A DNA stretch of 54,807 nt from an uncultured Fibrobacter sp. Lineage in GTDB: Bacteria > Fibrobacterota > Fibrobacteria > Fibrobacterales > Fibrobacteraceae. The stretch covers positions 1 to 54,807 of the forward strand of contig CAMKNA010000012.1 of NCBI GenBank assembly GCA_946414075.1. The letters are read 5' to 3'. The translations under genes and the position numbers were made by a program. Under the pieces are notes generated by a model. The model worked only from the letters and a program-made list of their open reading frames with translations, was not told the origin of the DNA and searched no databases. The stretch's first letter is position 1. Each line of letters starts with the position of its first letter. Below are positions 30,786-39,602 of this stretch, in pieces.

Positions 30786-33077
30786 TTACTTGGATATCTG
30801 GACTTTGAATACGGCACCGTTCGCCACGGGCTTTACGATGTAGACCCCACTATTGCGGACCATGCGGCGAGCGTTTGCCTGCAGTTCATGAGCATCGGCA
30901 GCCTTCACCGTCCCCACGAAGGAACCGTTCAATCCATAGACGCGGTAAACCTGGGCGCCCCTTGTTTCAAGGCGGGGCTTCTGGGCTATGGCCGTCGTCC
31001 CGCACTTGCCACCCTTGCAGAAGTCGATCCAGTCTACATTCACATAGTCCCCTACGATTTCCACCTTGAGCGTATGCTCGCCTGCCGAAATCGCAGATGT
31101 CTTTACAGAAACGGCCGTATAGGTGCTCCAGTCCTCCCCCTGGTCGGCAATGACGGCATCCGTGACGGCCTTGCCATCGATGTAGAGTCTGACGCCTGCA
31201 TTCTCAGAACGGGTGGCCATGTTCACTTTCACCTCGTACTCGCCAGACTCTGCAAAGTCCACCGTATAGCGCAGCCATTCCCCCTCCTGAGTATAGCCAA
31301 CGGCATAGCCCATGCAATCCTTGGTATTCTCCTCATCAGAACAGCCGAATCCATAAATATCTACCGCCCCATCGCGATAGGCCTTGCCCCTGTTTTCGCC
31401 ATCCTTATCGTAATAGGCGCGACCTGACTTGCCCACATCATAATTTTCGGCTTCGATGCGCCCCGGAAGCTTTACGGCAACATCGTTATAGGGCGTAGTC
31501 GGAACCACATTATTCGCATTGTCCAAGTAAATTTCGTCATTTTCGTCGACACCTATCTTAAACCAGTCAAAGTCGGCATGGCCACCCACCGTCTTGGTCG
31601 CGAAATTAAAGAGAGCGAAACGGTTGCCCACGAACATGTGAAGGCTAAAACTCAAACTGACATTGTCGCCAATCTTTGTCCAGGAATTTCCATCGGTGCT
31701 GTAGTAGAAGCTCGCAGTTCCACGATCAATGGGCAAGTCGAAATCCACACGCAGGTAGACCTTGGAATCTGAAATCGGGACGCTGGCCTTCTGGCTTTCG
31801 CCATCCTTATCCCCGCTGAACATCACCACCTTGTAGTTCCCGCCATCTCTTGCAAGAGCCACAAAGCCCTTGTCGTCTTGAAAGGCCATAAGACCCGCCA
31901 TATCGCCATCCTTCATGCCGGAACCATCCACAAGGGTGCGACCCGAACACTTGGGGCCAAAGGTGCGCATCGTAAGCGTATTCTTTGCATTTTGGACACG
32001 GCTGTCGGTGCGGCTTGTGGTTATGCGGAAATGGCCCGGATTAGCCGTAAGGCTCCAGTTATTGTTGTCGGGATTGTGGTTGAACTGCCATTCCAGCGGA
32101 AGCACTTCGGAATCAAAATCGTCGCTGGTAACCATGCCGTAGCCGGGCAGCGGAGTCTCCGGCAGATCAAGGGTGGCAGGTGCCGCCCGGGTTCCACCCG
32201 TCGGCTCTGGCCAGCCATCCTTCCAAACCATGGGAACAAGGTGCGCCATACGGCCTACCGGACCAGAATCTCGGAACAAGAGGGCATACCACTTGTTATC
32301 GGGCGTATTAAAAATTCCACCCTGGGCGACACCGTTGTCCTGCAAAAAGATTCGGCCGCTATAACCGCTCAACAGACTCTTGGAACGGTACACGATTTCG
32401 GTACGGCAGGATCCGTTTGGCCAAGAAATGGTAAACAGGTAATACTCCCCGTTAATCTTTTCCATGTGGGAGCCTTCATGCAAACCGGTAGACCCAACCA
32501 CCTGATTAGCACTCACACCGCCAAGTTTACCGCTCTTGCCGCCAGCTTTGACGCCAGAAGCATCGTCATTCAACTGCACGTAGCTCATCTGGTCGCCATT
32601 GCCATAGATAACCCATGCAGTACCATCATCATCAAAGAACAGCGACGGGTCGTGATAGAACGGGAGCTGTACTTCGGTCCATGGCCCATTTTCCACATCG
32701 GCAGTCTTATAAAGATGAGTCTTGTTCGTCGTATAAGACGGAGTCAACACATAGAAATAGCCATCCCGATAACGGATGCTTGACGCCCAGGAGCCCTTGC
32801 CATAGGCGTCCTGGCCACCATTCAGGTTCATATTGTCGTTATTAGTCAGAGTCTCATACGCATAACCCACCGTGCGCCACTGCGCCAATTCCGTGCTCTT
32901 GAAAACAGGGACCCCCGGCGCAAAGTGCATGGTGGTAGTCACCATGTAGTATGCATCTTTAACACGGACAATGGCGGGGTCCGGGCTATCCACATACATA
33001 ATCGGGTTATTGACGGTCACCGCATAAGTCGCACTGGCAAGGGCCAGCGCAAAAACAATCCCTTTAAACAACATCAT
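30786..33077 (-). CDS. GH43-family glycosidase with CBM6 and C-terminal sorting tail
   Basis: 763 residues. Signal peptide to about residue 19. The five-bladed GH43 domain (about 24-310) has its catalytic base in SPDPAIVRV (D33), the pKa-modulating Asp in HDPSLFFDDDG and the acid Glu in HEGSHMEKINGEYY. A second beta domain (about 315-525) resembles the GH43 C-terminal/DUF1349-like sandwich. A CBM6 (about 540-690) contains GRIEAENYD and VGYTQEGEWLRYTV. The last 65 residues form a sorting-type tail (YRVYGLNGSFVG...NSGVYIVKP). The overall shape suggests a beta-xylosidase or arabinofuranosidase acting on xylan. It follows the other GH43 gene by 29 nt, so both are co-transcribed. Confidence 0.9.
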   Translation of the reverse strand: MMLFKGIVFALALASATYAVTVNNPIMYVDSPDPAIVRVKDAYYMVTTTMHFAPGVPVFKSTELAQWRTVGYAYETLTNNDNMNLNGGQDAYGKGSWASSIRYRDGYFYVLTPSYTTNKTHLYKTADVENGPWTEVQLPFYHDPSLFFDDDGTAWVIYGNGDQMSYVQLNDDASGVKAGGKSGKLGGVSANQVVGSTGLHEGSHMEKINGEYYLFTISWPNGSCRTEIVYRSKSLLSGYSGRIFLQDNGVAQGGIFNTPDNKWYALLFRDSGPVGRMAHLVPMVWKDGWPEPTGGTRAAPATLDLPETPLPGYGMVTSDDFDSEVLPLEWQFNHNPDNNNWSLTANPGHFRITTSRTDSRVQNAKNTLTMRTFGPKCSGRTLVDGSGMKDGDMAGLMAFQDDKGFVALARDGGNYKVVMFSGDKDGESQKASVPISDSKVYLRVDFDLPIDRGTASFYYSTDGNSWTKIGDNVSLSFSLHMFVGNRFALFNFATKTVGGHADFDWFKIGVDENDEIYLDNANNVVPTTPYNDVAVKLPGRIEAENYDVGKSGRAYYDKDGENRGKAYRDGAVDIYGFGCSDEENTKDCMGYAVGYTQEGEWLRYTVDFAESGEYEVKVNMATRSENAGVRLYIDGKAVTDAVIADQGEDWSTYTAVSVKTSAISAGEHTLKVEIVGDYVNVDWIDFCKGGKCGTTAIAQKPRLETRGAQVYRVYGLNGSFVGTVKAADAHELQANARRMVRNSGVYIVKPVANGAVFKVQISK

Positions 33078-33106
33078 GAACCAATCCCTTTCCTAAAATC
33101 CCTTTT

Positions 33107-35224
33107 CTACCTACCGTTCACAATCACCTTTTGCATCATGACGCCATCCCTATTCTTAGACCGCACTAGGTAAATACCATTCGCATAGCCAGCCTGTTTC
33201 AACAAGGTGGACATGTTGCGAGACGCCAAGTTACGGCCGTCAATAGAGCCTAAACGCTTGCCCGACACGCTATACACACCGTAGGACACGCCCCCTTGCG
33301 AAACAAGGTTCATGTCCTGCTTAACTGTTCGGATAGCGTCCGGGTTGTTGGGGTCGGTAAACTTGAGCCAGTCCACATTCAGGTAGGTTCCCGTAATGAG
33401 CAACTTAAGAACATGGGTGCCCTTTTTCAGCTCTGCAGAACCAAGTTCCTTTTCCTTGTAGACATCGAACTTTTCTTCGTCGGTTTTTAGTCCAGTAATG
33501 GATTCGGTAATGGGTTTATCGTCAATGAACAACTGGAGCCCTGCGGTTTCAAAGGGCGTGGCCACATTTGCCGTAATGTCGTACTTGGCGTCGGCAGCCA
33601 CATTTACCGTGTATTCCAACCATTCGCCCTCTTGGGTGTAGCCTATGGCGTAAGTCTTACAATCCTTGGTATTGGCCTCGTCAGAACAGTCAAAACCCAC
33701 AATGTCCACTTCATCCTGGCGGTATGCCTTACCTTGGTTGTCACGGTCGGCGTCGTAGAAGGACTTGTTGTGCCCGCCTTCGTCATAGTTTTCGGCCTCG
33801 ACAACTCCAGGAATGCTGGCGGCAACCCCATTGTAGGGAGCCTGCGGAATGGCCATTTTCTCGCTGGTCATATACCAGTAGTCAAAATCAAAGCCGCCCT
33901 GCTTGACCATAAAGAACAGGTCGTCAACGCCGGCGGCATCGGTTAACGCAACAGTGGTTTCCTGCCACCCAGAACTTGCCGGGACATTGATCGTTGCAAG
34001 CAAAGTGCCGTTTTCGGAGCCTGCACGGACCTCGATCTTGCCACCGTTACCCCTTGTGCAAACGGTAATGTCGTCTGCACCGTCGCCCATGTCCACGGAA
34101 CGCACCTTGGTATAAAAATCACTACCCATATTGGTCAGGTAAACCGCACCATTTTCAGACTTCACATGCTTAATGACGGTGTATCCACCGCTCTTGTCCA
34201 CAGAGATGCCACCCACCCAAGACTTGGTTTCGGCTTCGACGCGGTCGAACGGATCCAGATTCTTAATCGGCTTGACCACGCCGTTATCAGTCGACTTGAT
34301 GGTCGGAATCGAACCGTCTGCATTCCAAGTGAATTCTTCGACAGCGGTGGAACGGCTATAACCGCCGCCACTCACATTCTTCTGGTTATGATAAAAGAAG
34401 AAGCTACGACCCTTGAAGTCGATAAGGCCAGAGTGGTTCGTGAATGCAGTGTTGTTGCCCTGATCCATGATTATGCCACCCCATTTCCATGGGCCGGTGG
34501 GGGAATTACTAGTAGAATACGAAATCTTTTCGGGCACACCATGAGAGGCGTAAATCATGTAATACTTGCTGCCACGCTTGTGAATCCACGGGCCTTCGGT
34601 GTACACAGAAGATCCACTGGGAGCAAATCCGACGCTCATATCCGTCACCCTGACATCGCCGTCGAGCTCAATCATATTTTCCTTGAGCTTGGCGTAATAG
34701 AGCTTCGGGTTACCCCAGTAGAGCCATGCCTGTCCATCATCATCAATCCAAACGGTCGGGTCGATGTAGTCCCAGTTCGGACCAGCAAGATGCTGGCCAT
34801 TACGAGCATCCCTGAAGGGACCCTGAGGCTTGTCGGCTACCGCCACGTTTATCGCGCGGCCACTACCTATAGCAGATTCCACAGTTACGTAATAATAGTA
34901 CTTGCCATTGCGGCGAACCACCTGGGCGGCCCAGTCACTGTTTTGCTTGGCATTACCACCAAAGTCCGCGTTCGAAAGGATAAGTTCGCCCATATCGGTC
35001 CAGTTCACCATGTCGGTAGAGCACGAGACGCGCCAGCCGTGCATAGTAAAGCCGCTACCGCCCTCGTCGTTTCCTGTATAGACACAGACCGTATCACCGA
35101 ACACCACCGGAGCCGGGTCCGGGGAGTAGTAAGTCTGGAAAATGGGGTTCTCAGCAAAGGCCATAGAACACAGCCCAAACCCAACAAGAATGGCTAAAAT
35201 TCTGGCGTTTCTAGTCATAACCAT
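33107..35224 (-). CDS. GH43-family arabinoxylan-active enzyme with two CBM6 domains and sorting tail
   Basis: 705 residues. Signal peptide to about residue 24 (SMAFA). GH43 core (about 27-320): base Asp in YYSPDPAPVVFGD, Asp in DPTVWIDDDGQAW, acid Glu in YTEGPWIHKRGSKYYM. The order and CSTDMVNWTDMG resemble XynD-type arabinoxylan arabinofuranohydrolases. Then a CBM6 (about 330-460, RVEAETKSW) and a second CBM6 (about 475-625, VEAENYDEGG and IGYTQEGEWLEYTV), then a sorting tail (YGVYSVSGKRLGSI...GIYLVRSK). The start at 35224 is chosen because AGGGGA lies 8 nt before it; the next ATG (35218) is 14 nt away. The frame reaches 35257 but with no ribosome site. Confidence 0.9.
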   Translation of the reverse strand: MVMTRNARILAILVGFGLCSMAFAENPIFQTYYSPDPAPVVFGDTVCVYTGNDEGGSGFTMHGWRVSCSTDMVNWTDMGELILSNADFGGNAKQNSDWAAQVVRRNGKYYYYVTVESAIGSGRAINVAVADKPQGPFRDARNGQHLAGPNWDYIDPTVWIDDDGQAWLYWGNPKLYYAKLKENMIELDGDVRVTDMSVGFAPSGSSVYTEGPWIHKRGSKYYMIYASHGVPEKISYSTSNSPTGPWKWGGIIMDQGNNTAFTNHSGLIDFKGRSFFFYHNQKNVSGGGYSRSTAVEEFTWNADGSIPTIKSTDNGVVKPIKNLDPFDRVEAETKSWVGGISVDKSGGYTVIKHVKSENGAVYLTNMGSDFYTKVRSVDMGDGADDITVCTRGNGGKIEVRAGSENGTLLATINVPASSGWQETTVALTDAAGVDDLFFMVKQGGFDFDYWYMTSEKMAIPQAPYNGVAASIPGVVEAENYDEGGHNKSFYDADRDNQGKAYRQDEVDIVGFDCSDEANTKDCKTYAIGYTQEGEWLEYTVNVAADAKYDITANVATPFETAGLQLFIDDKPITESITGLKTDEEKFDVYKEKELGSAELKKGTHVLKLLITGTYLNVDWLKFTDPNNPDAIRTVKQDMNLVSQGGVSYGVYSVSGKRLGSIDGRNLASRNMSTLLKQAGYANGIYLVRSKNRDGVMMQKVIVNGR

Positions 35225-35302
35225 CAACTCATCCCCTTTTACAGCCAAAAACGGCATTTCTGTACCAAACGCAAAGAAAGATACCTACCCCTAGGAGGAA
35301 AT

Positions 35303-35339
35303 AACGCGTTCGCTACCAATATCTTATGGACAAGTTGTC
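35303..35339. promoter_or_regulatory. Palindromes upstream of the GH43 operon
   Basis: AACGCGTT (35303-35310) and GACAAGTTGTC (35329-35339) lie 80-115 nt upstream of the first GH43 ATG. A minus-strand TATCTT is nearer the gene. They are candidate operator sites for a sugar-responsive regulator. No conserved second copy of either was seen upstream of the GH74 or GH5 genes. Confidence 0.3.
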
Positions 35340-35428
35340 AATGAATGGCTTAAAATGGCCACAAAAGGCACAGTCGGGCAAATTCTTTCTCTTTTTTTAC
35401 ATCGGTATACCAAACTATGGGGCTGCAT

Positions 35429-35458
35429 TTGACATGATAAACCTTCGGTAACTATATT
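35429..35458 (+). promoter_or_regulatory. Promoter of the RDD gene
   Basis: Perfect TTGACA (35429-35434), an 18-nt spacer and TATATT (35453-35458). A strong AAAGGAGGAG ribosome site stands between it and the ATG at 35486. Confidence 0.8.
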
Positions 35459-35485
35459 GGAGACATAGGAGCAAAGGAGGAGACT

Positions 35486-35917
35486 ATGACAAAGTATGTA
35501 GGTTTCTGGGCAAGGGTTCTTGCAACCCTCATCGACAGTGTATTGATCATGGCGATTACATTACCGCCACTACTCGCCATTTACGGCATGGCCTACCTGG
35601 ACAGCAAAAAGACCTTCAACGGCCCAGCAGATGTTCTCATTTCAAGCCTTCTGCCCATGATCGTCATCATCCTGTTCTGGGCCAAAAAGCAGGCCACACC
35701 GGGCAAGATGGCCATATCCGCCAAAATCGTAGATGCGAAAACCGGTGGCGCCCCTTCTACCAAGCAATGCGTTGGTCGCTACTTTGCCTATATCATTTCC
35801 AGCGTCGTACTCGGGTTGGGCTTTCTGTGGGTAGCCTTTGACCCCAAGAAGCAGGCCTGGCACGACAAGCTTGCCGGAACCGTCGTGGTGAAGGTTTCCC
35901 GCTCGCCAAAAGCATAA
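35486..35917 (+). CDS. RDD-family membrane protein
   Basis: 143 residues with three predicted membrane helices (about 12-35, 50-68, 98-120). The family residues are visible: Arg in GFWARVLATLID, the Asp in that helix, and AWHDKLAGTVVV at the end. RDD proteins are small inner-membrane proteins, some reported to affect ion or Na+/H+ homeostasis; substrate unknown. It has the strongest-looking promoter of the window and an excellent ribosome site. The next gene (SLC13 transporter) starts 48 nt downstream, with a weaker ribosome site, so the two may be co-transcribed. Confidence 0.9.
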   Translation: MTKYVGFWARVLATLIDSVLIMAITLPPLLAIYGMAYLDSKKTFNGPADVLISSLLPMIVIILFWAKKQATPGKMAISAKIVDAKTGGAPSTKQCVGRYFAYIISSVVLGLGFLWVAFDPKKQAWHDKLAGTVVVKVSRSPKA

Positions 35918-35965
35918 GCATTTTTTATATTTGTCCCCGTTCATTTTTCACCTTCGAAGGGAATA

Positions 35966-37528
35966 ATGCTACAGGGTGTGCTTGCATTCGAATGGATGGG
36001 CCTGTCGGGCAATGCCTGGTTCACTATAGTCGTCGTACTGTCACTTTTCGCAACCTTGATTTTCACAAAGGTGCGGACCGACATCGTGTTTATCCTGGGC
36101 ATCTTCATCCTGTATGTCAGCGGGGTTCTCGACGCAAAGACGGCCTTTGGGGGCTTCAGCTCCACCTCCGTCGTGGTCATCGCCGTGCTTTACGCGGTCA
36201 TCGCGGGCCTGAACTACACAGGCTTTTTGAACTGGGTGGTAAAACACCTGATGGGCTCCCCCAAGACCCTTACCCGCGCCATTCTGCGGACCATGTTCCC
36301 GGTGGCCGTCATGAGCTCGTTCCTAACCAACACCACGGTGGTGGCCATCTTTATCGACGTGGTGAAGATCTGGTCCAAAAAGTTGGGCATCTCGCCGTCA
36401 AAGCTTTTGATTCCCCTGAGCTACGCCTCGGGCATGGGCGGCATCTGCACCCTCATAGGCACGGCGCCAAACCTGATTATCTCCGGACTCTATGCCGACT
36501 ACTCCGGCGCGCACCTGAGCATTTTTACACCGACCCTTTGCGGTCTCTTTTGCCTTGCAGTAGGAGTCACCGCCATCATCCTGCTGCAAAGGCTGCTCCC
36601 CATCCGCAAATCCCCCCTGAGCGGCGGCGAAGATGACGACCTGACGCTGGAACTCCGGGTTCCTTCTAGGCACAGGCTTATCGGCATGTCCCTGCAAGAG
36701 ATTTACGAGCAGAACCCCAAGGGCTTCGAGAAGAACAAGAGTTCCATTCTCGCCATCCGTCGTTTCGACAACGATGTGGAAGTGGCCACGCCAGAAACCT
36801 TCATCATGGGTTCCGACCATATCATCGTCTCGGGCAAGGCGGAACAGCTCCAGTGGATTTGCGAAAACCTGGATCTAAAGAACGACCACCTGAAGGGCTT
36901 CCTGGAGAATGCGGCCGGCGAAAAAGCCATCGGCAAAAAGACTATCGTCTCCTCGCTTATCATGCTCGCCATGGTCCTGCTTTCGGCATTCGACGTGCTG
37001 CCCCTGCTTTCGGCCAGCATCCTCGCCGCGGTAGCCATGGTGGTTTTCCGCTGCTGTACCAGTACCCAGGCCATGAACTCCGTCAACTGGAATATTCTCA
37101 TCATCTTCTCCGGCAGTATATGCCTGGGCAAAGCCCTGGAATCCACGGGAGTGGCCCAGATGATCGCAAACAACCTTTTGGATATCTGCGGAACCAACCC
37201 CTATGTGGTGCTTACAGCCATCTGCCTGGTAGCCACCTTCATTACTGAATTTATCAGCAATACTGCTACGGCGGCCATGTTCTGCCCCATCACCATCAGT
37301 GCCGCTACCGCCTTGGGTGTGAACCCCCTCACCTTCTGCATCGCCCTGATGATTTCGGTGAGCAGCAGCTTTGCCACCCCCATCGGCTCGGGCACTCACA
37401 TGCTGGTCTACGGTGCCGGCGGTTACAGGTTCACGGATTTCATGAAGATAGGGATTCCCATGAATTTCATCATCCTTATCGCGAACCTGTTCATAACCCC
37501 CATCGTATTCCCCATGTATTCTACGTAA
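35966..37528 (+). CDS. SLC13-family (DASS) sodium/anion transporter with TrkA-C-like domain
   Basis: 520 residues, about 11 membrane helices. The two family signatures are present: an S-F-L-T-N-T-T-V-V motif in the first half followed by C-T-L-I-G-T-A-P-N, and in the second half FISNTATAAMFCPI. A soluble insert at about 225-300 (RVPSRHRLIGMSLQEIYEQN) looks like a single TrkA-C/RCK_C regulatory domain. Such carriers import sulfate, dicarboxylates or similar anions with sodium; the TrkA-C insertion is typical of the sulfate/unknown-anion subgroup. GAAGGGA lies upstream of the ATG. Substrate cannot be fixed from sequence. Confidence 0.9.
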   Translation: MLQGVLAFEWMGLSGNAWFTIVVVLSLFATLIFTKVRTDIVFILGIFILYVSGVLDAKTAFGGFSSTSVVVIAVLYAVIAGLNYTGFLNWVVKHLMGSPKTLTRAILRTMFPVAVMSSFLTNTTVVAIFIDVVKIWSKKLGISPSKLLIPLSYASGMGGICTLIGTAPNLIISGLYADYSGAHLSIFTPTLCGLFCLAVGVTAIILLQRLLPIRKSPLSGGEDDDLTLELRVPSRHRLIGMSLQEIYEQNPKGFEKNKSSILAIRRFDNDVEVATPETFIMGSDHIIVSGKAEQLQWICENLDLKNDHLKGFLENAAGEKAIGKKTIVSSLIMLAMVLLSAFDVLPLLSASILAAVAMVVFRCCTSTQAMNSVNWNILIIFSGSICLGKALESTGVAQMIANNLLDICGTNPYVVLTAICLVATFITEFISNTATAAMFCPITISAATALGVNPLTFCIALMISVSSSFATPIGSGTHMLVYGAGGYRFTDFMKIGIPMNFIILIANLFITPIVFPMYST

Positions 37529-37590
37529 TGGCTTGGCCACAGGCCTTACAATTATTACATTTAGGTTAGCTTTCTTAAAAAGGAAACACT

Positions 37591-38346
37591 ATGGAAACAT
37601 CCTTTATCGTATTCAACGTCATCGCCCTCATTGTTGTCATCGTGGCGGCCTTCCGTATCGGAGCCGTCGTCAACAAGGCTCAGAAGAAAGAAGCCGACGT
37701 GGCAAAGAACAGTGCCTCTTACGAGGATTGCATTGGCAAGAATACCGTCAAGTTCAACTACGATAGCTTTACGGATTCCCGTGACGGCGAGACCTACCGC
37801 ACCGTCAAGATTGGGAACCAAGTATGGATGGTGGACAACCTGCGTTTCAAGACAGAAGAAAGCTATGCCCCGGGTAACGACGAGATGAATATCGCAAAAT
37901 ACGGTCGTCTCTACACCTGGACAGCGGCTCTCGGCATCCCTGCCGATTTCAACGAGCAGTCCCCCGCCAGGGACATGGAAATGTACCACAACATCCGTCA
38001 GGACAACTACCAGGGAATCGCACCCGATGGCTGGCATATCCCCAGCTACAAGGAATGGGAACAGCTCCTGGAGAACCTGCCCAAGAATTCCAACGGCGAC
38101 GAACTGCGCAGCGAGTGCTTCTGGGGCAATCCCGGCGAGGATTCCTTCGGGTTCTTCGCCCTGCCCGCCGGCTACCGCTTCGACAACGGCGCCTTCTGCC
38201 GTTTCGGCAAGCGCGCCCGCTTCTGGTGCAAGGATGAATACGGCAAGTCCAATGCCTACCGCCTGAGCATCACCAACAATTCCGTGGACATCGAGGGGGT
38301 CTACCGCTCCGACGCCTTGTCCGTGCGCTGCGTTAAGAACGTGTAG
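37591..38346 (+). CDS. Fibrobacter major paralogous (FISUMP) domain protein, membrane anchored
   Basis: 251 residues. One N-terminal membrane helix (about 6-28) with no signal-cleavage site, then the FISUMP domain from about 60 to the end: GETYRTVKIGNQVWMVDNLR, YGRLYTWTAA, DGWHIPSYKEWEQLL, FGFFALPAGYR and SDALSVRCVK. This domain is hugely expanded in Fibrobacter genomes and gives the strongest taxonomic clue in the window. It has a C-type-lectin/FGE-like look (W-H-[IL]-P-[ST]-x-x-E-W), but its biochemical role is unknown. AAGGAA sits before the ATG. A strong terminator (38384) ends the transcript. Confidence 0.93.
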   Translation: METSFIVFNVIALIVVIVAAFRIGAVVNKAQKKEADVAKNSASYEDCIGKNTVKFNYDSFTDSRDGETYRTVKIGNQVWMVDNLRFKTEESYAPGNDEMNIAKYGRLYTWTAALGIPADFNEQSPARDMEMYHNIRQDNYQGIAPDGWHIPSYKEWEQLLENLPKNSNGDELRSECFWGNPGEDSFGFFALPAGYRFDNGAFCRFGKRARFWCKDEYGKSNAYRLSITNNSVDIEGVYRSDALSVRCVKNV

Positions 38347-38383
38347 TAGTAAAAAAATTCAAACGCTTCACCCCATTATTGTC

Positions 38384-38415
38384 ATGCCCGCCGTAGAGCG
38401 GGCATCTTCTTTTTT
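38384..38415 (+). terminator. Intrinsic terminator after the FISUMP gene
   Basis: ATGCCCGC (38384-38391), loop CGTAGA, GCGGGCAT (38398-38405) and a T-rich tract to 38415. Confidence 0.85.
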
Positions 38416-38519
38416 ATACCATCACCTCACACCCCACATCTGTCACTCCTCAGCCATAATTTCAAGCCTTTCGCCGACATTCATCAACTTTTGTTATCAA
38501 AAACAAAGAAATTATGTAT

Positions 38520-38548
38520 TTGACTTTATGAATTTTGGAAGGTATATT
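38520..38548 (+). promoter_or_regulatory. Promoter of the small secreted repeat protein
   Basis: TTGACT (38520-38525), a 17-nt spacer and TATATT (38543-38548). The predicted leader of about 38 nt includes an AAAGGAG site 7 nt before the ATG at 38593. Confidence 0.75.
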
Positions 38549-38592
38549 ATGGACATAAGAAACAAGGAATTCAAAACACAAAGGAGTTTATC

Positions 38593-38889
38593 ATGAGACA
38601 CGCATTCGCAACATTCTTTTTTGTCGCTAGCATCGCAGGTTTTGGCGGAGCCGCATATGCCATTCCCATCATATACGCTACCGATGGCGATCCCTCCAAG
38701 AACGTTGCTTTGGAGCAGGATGTTGACAATTTCATCTTACGTGGCGGAAGCATCGCCCTGGACCAAGGTGCTAACGAATGGAATCATTTTGTGCCTAAGG
38801 GCGGTTTCAAGCTTGCCTTGGATCAGGGCGCCAACCAGTGGAACCACAGGGACGACGACAGCAGGGTAAATCCACGCCTCGTGTTATAA
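38593..38889 (+). CDS. Small secreted protein with ALDQGAN-WNH repeats
   Basis: 98 residues. A signal peptide (to about A23, GAAYA) leaves a mature peptide of about 75 residues. That part contains a repeated unit: a Gly-rich lead (RGGSI or KGGFK), then ALDQGANEWNH or ALDQGANQWNH, about 25 residues apart; an earlier ALEQDVDNF may be a decayed third copy. The repeat is acidic/amide rich with Trp-Asn-His and no Cys. I do not recognise it. It has its own strong promoter and terminator, so it is a monocistronic and probably well expressed gene. Possibilities include a surface adhesin fragment, a carbohydrate-binding peptide or a secreted signal; none is proved. Confidence 0.75.
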   Translation: MRHAFATFFFVASIAGFGGAAYAIPIIYATDGDPSKNVALEQDVDNFILRGGSIALDQGANEWNHFVPKGGFKLALDQGANQWNHRDDDSRVNPRLVL

Positions 38890-38902
38890 AATTTCGATAA
38901 AG

Positions 38903-38945
38903 GGTCCTTGTCAGGACCAGGCGCCCACAACGGGCGCTTTTTTTT
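38903..38945 (+). terminator. Double hairpin terminator
   Basis: GGTCCT-TGTC-AGGACC (38903-38918) followed by GCGCCC-ACAAC-GGGCGC (38921-38937) and a run of eight T (38938-38945). Confidence 0.88.
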
Positions 38946-38946
38946 G

Positions 38947-38952
38947 CATATT
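38947..38952 (+). promoter_or_regulatory. Candidate -10 box of tmk, leaderless geometry
   Basis: CATATT ends 7 nt before the tmk ATG (38960). There is no Shine-Dalgarno sequence. The box lies right after the terminator T run. Confidence 0.4.
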
Positions 38953-38959
38953 TACCGGC

Positions 38960-39589
38960 ATGAAAACGGCAAAGCGCTTTTTTAGCCTGGAAGGAATCGA
39001 CGGGTCGGGCAAATCCACCCAGATAGACATGCTCATCGAAGCTCTCGAAAGCGAGGGCTATTCTGTCGTGAAGCTCCGGGAGCCCGGTGGTGCGAAAATT
39101 TCGGAACGCATCCGGGAGATCCTGCTGGACCCGAGTTTCAAGGGAGTCATGGCCGACAAGACGGAACTGCTCCTGTACAACGCCGCCCGCGCCCAGGTCA
39201 TCGCCGAAATCATCCAGCCCGCCCTAGATGCTGGCAAGATTGTTATCGCCGACCGATTCGCCTGGAGCACCTACGCCTACCAGGGTTACGCCCGGGGCCT
39301 CGGGGCCGAACAAGTCCAGCGCCTAACGGAACTGACCTGCGACGGTTGCTTCCCGGAACTGACGGTTGTGCTGGACATAAGCGTAGAGCGGGGCCGCGCT
39401 CGCACCGCAAGGCGGGGCGAAGCACCCGATCGACTTGAGCAGGAAAAGGCGGACTTTTTCGAACGGGTGCGCAAGGGCTACCTTGCCGCGGCCCGCGACT
39501 ACCCGGAATGCGTCGCCGTCGTAGATTCCGACCGCGAAAAAAAACAGGTCTTTGCAGACCTGTATAAGCTAGTCAAAGCCCGACTGTAA
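38960..39589 (+). CDS. tmk: Thymidylate kinase
   Basis: 209 residues, normal length. The P-loop is GIDGSGKST (about 13-21), the DRx motif is DRFAWSTYAYQG (usual D-R-Y-x-x-S-x-x-A-Y-Q-G), and a lid region has Arg residues in RTARRGEAPDRLE. The enzyme phosphorylates dTMP to dTDP for DNA synthesis. No ribosome site precedes the ATG; a CATATT box 7 nt upstream suggests a leaderless transcript. It stands alone between the secreted repeat gene and the convergent lipoprotein gene, not beside holB as in many bacteria. Confidence 0.96.
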   Translation: MKTAKRFFSLEGIDGSGKSTQIDMLIEALESEGYSVVKLREPGGAKISERIREILLDPSFKGVMADKTELLLYNAARAQVIAEIIQPALDAGKIVIADRFAWSTYAYQGYARGLGAEQVQRLTELTCDGCFPELTVVLDISVERGRARTARRGEAPDRLEQEKADFFERVRKGYLAAARDYPECVAVVDSDREKKQVFADLYKLVKARL

Positions 39590-39602
39590 AATCTACTGGC
39601 GG

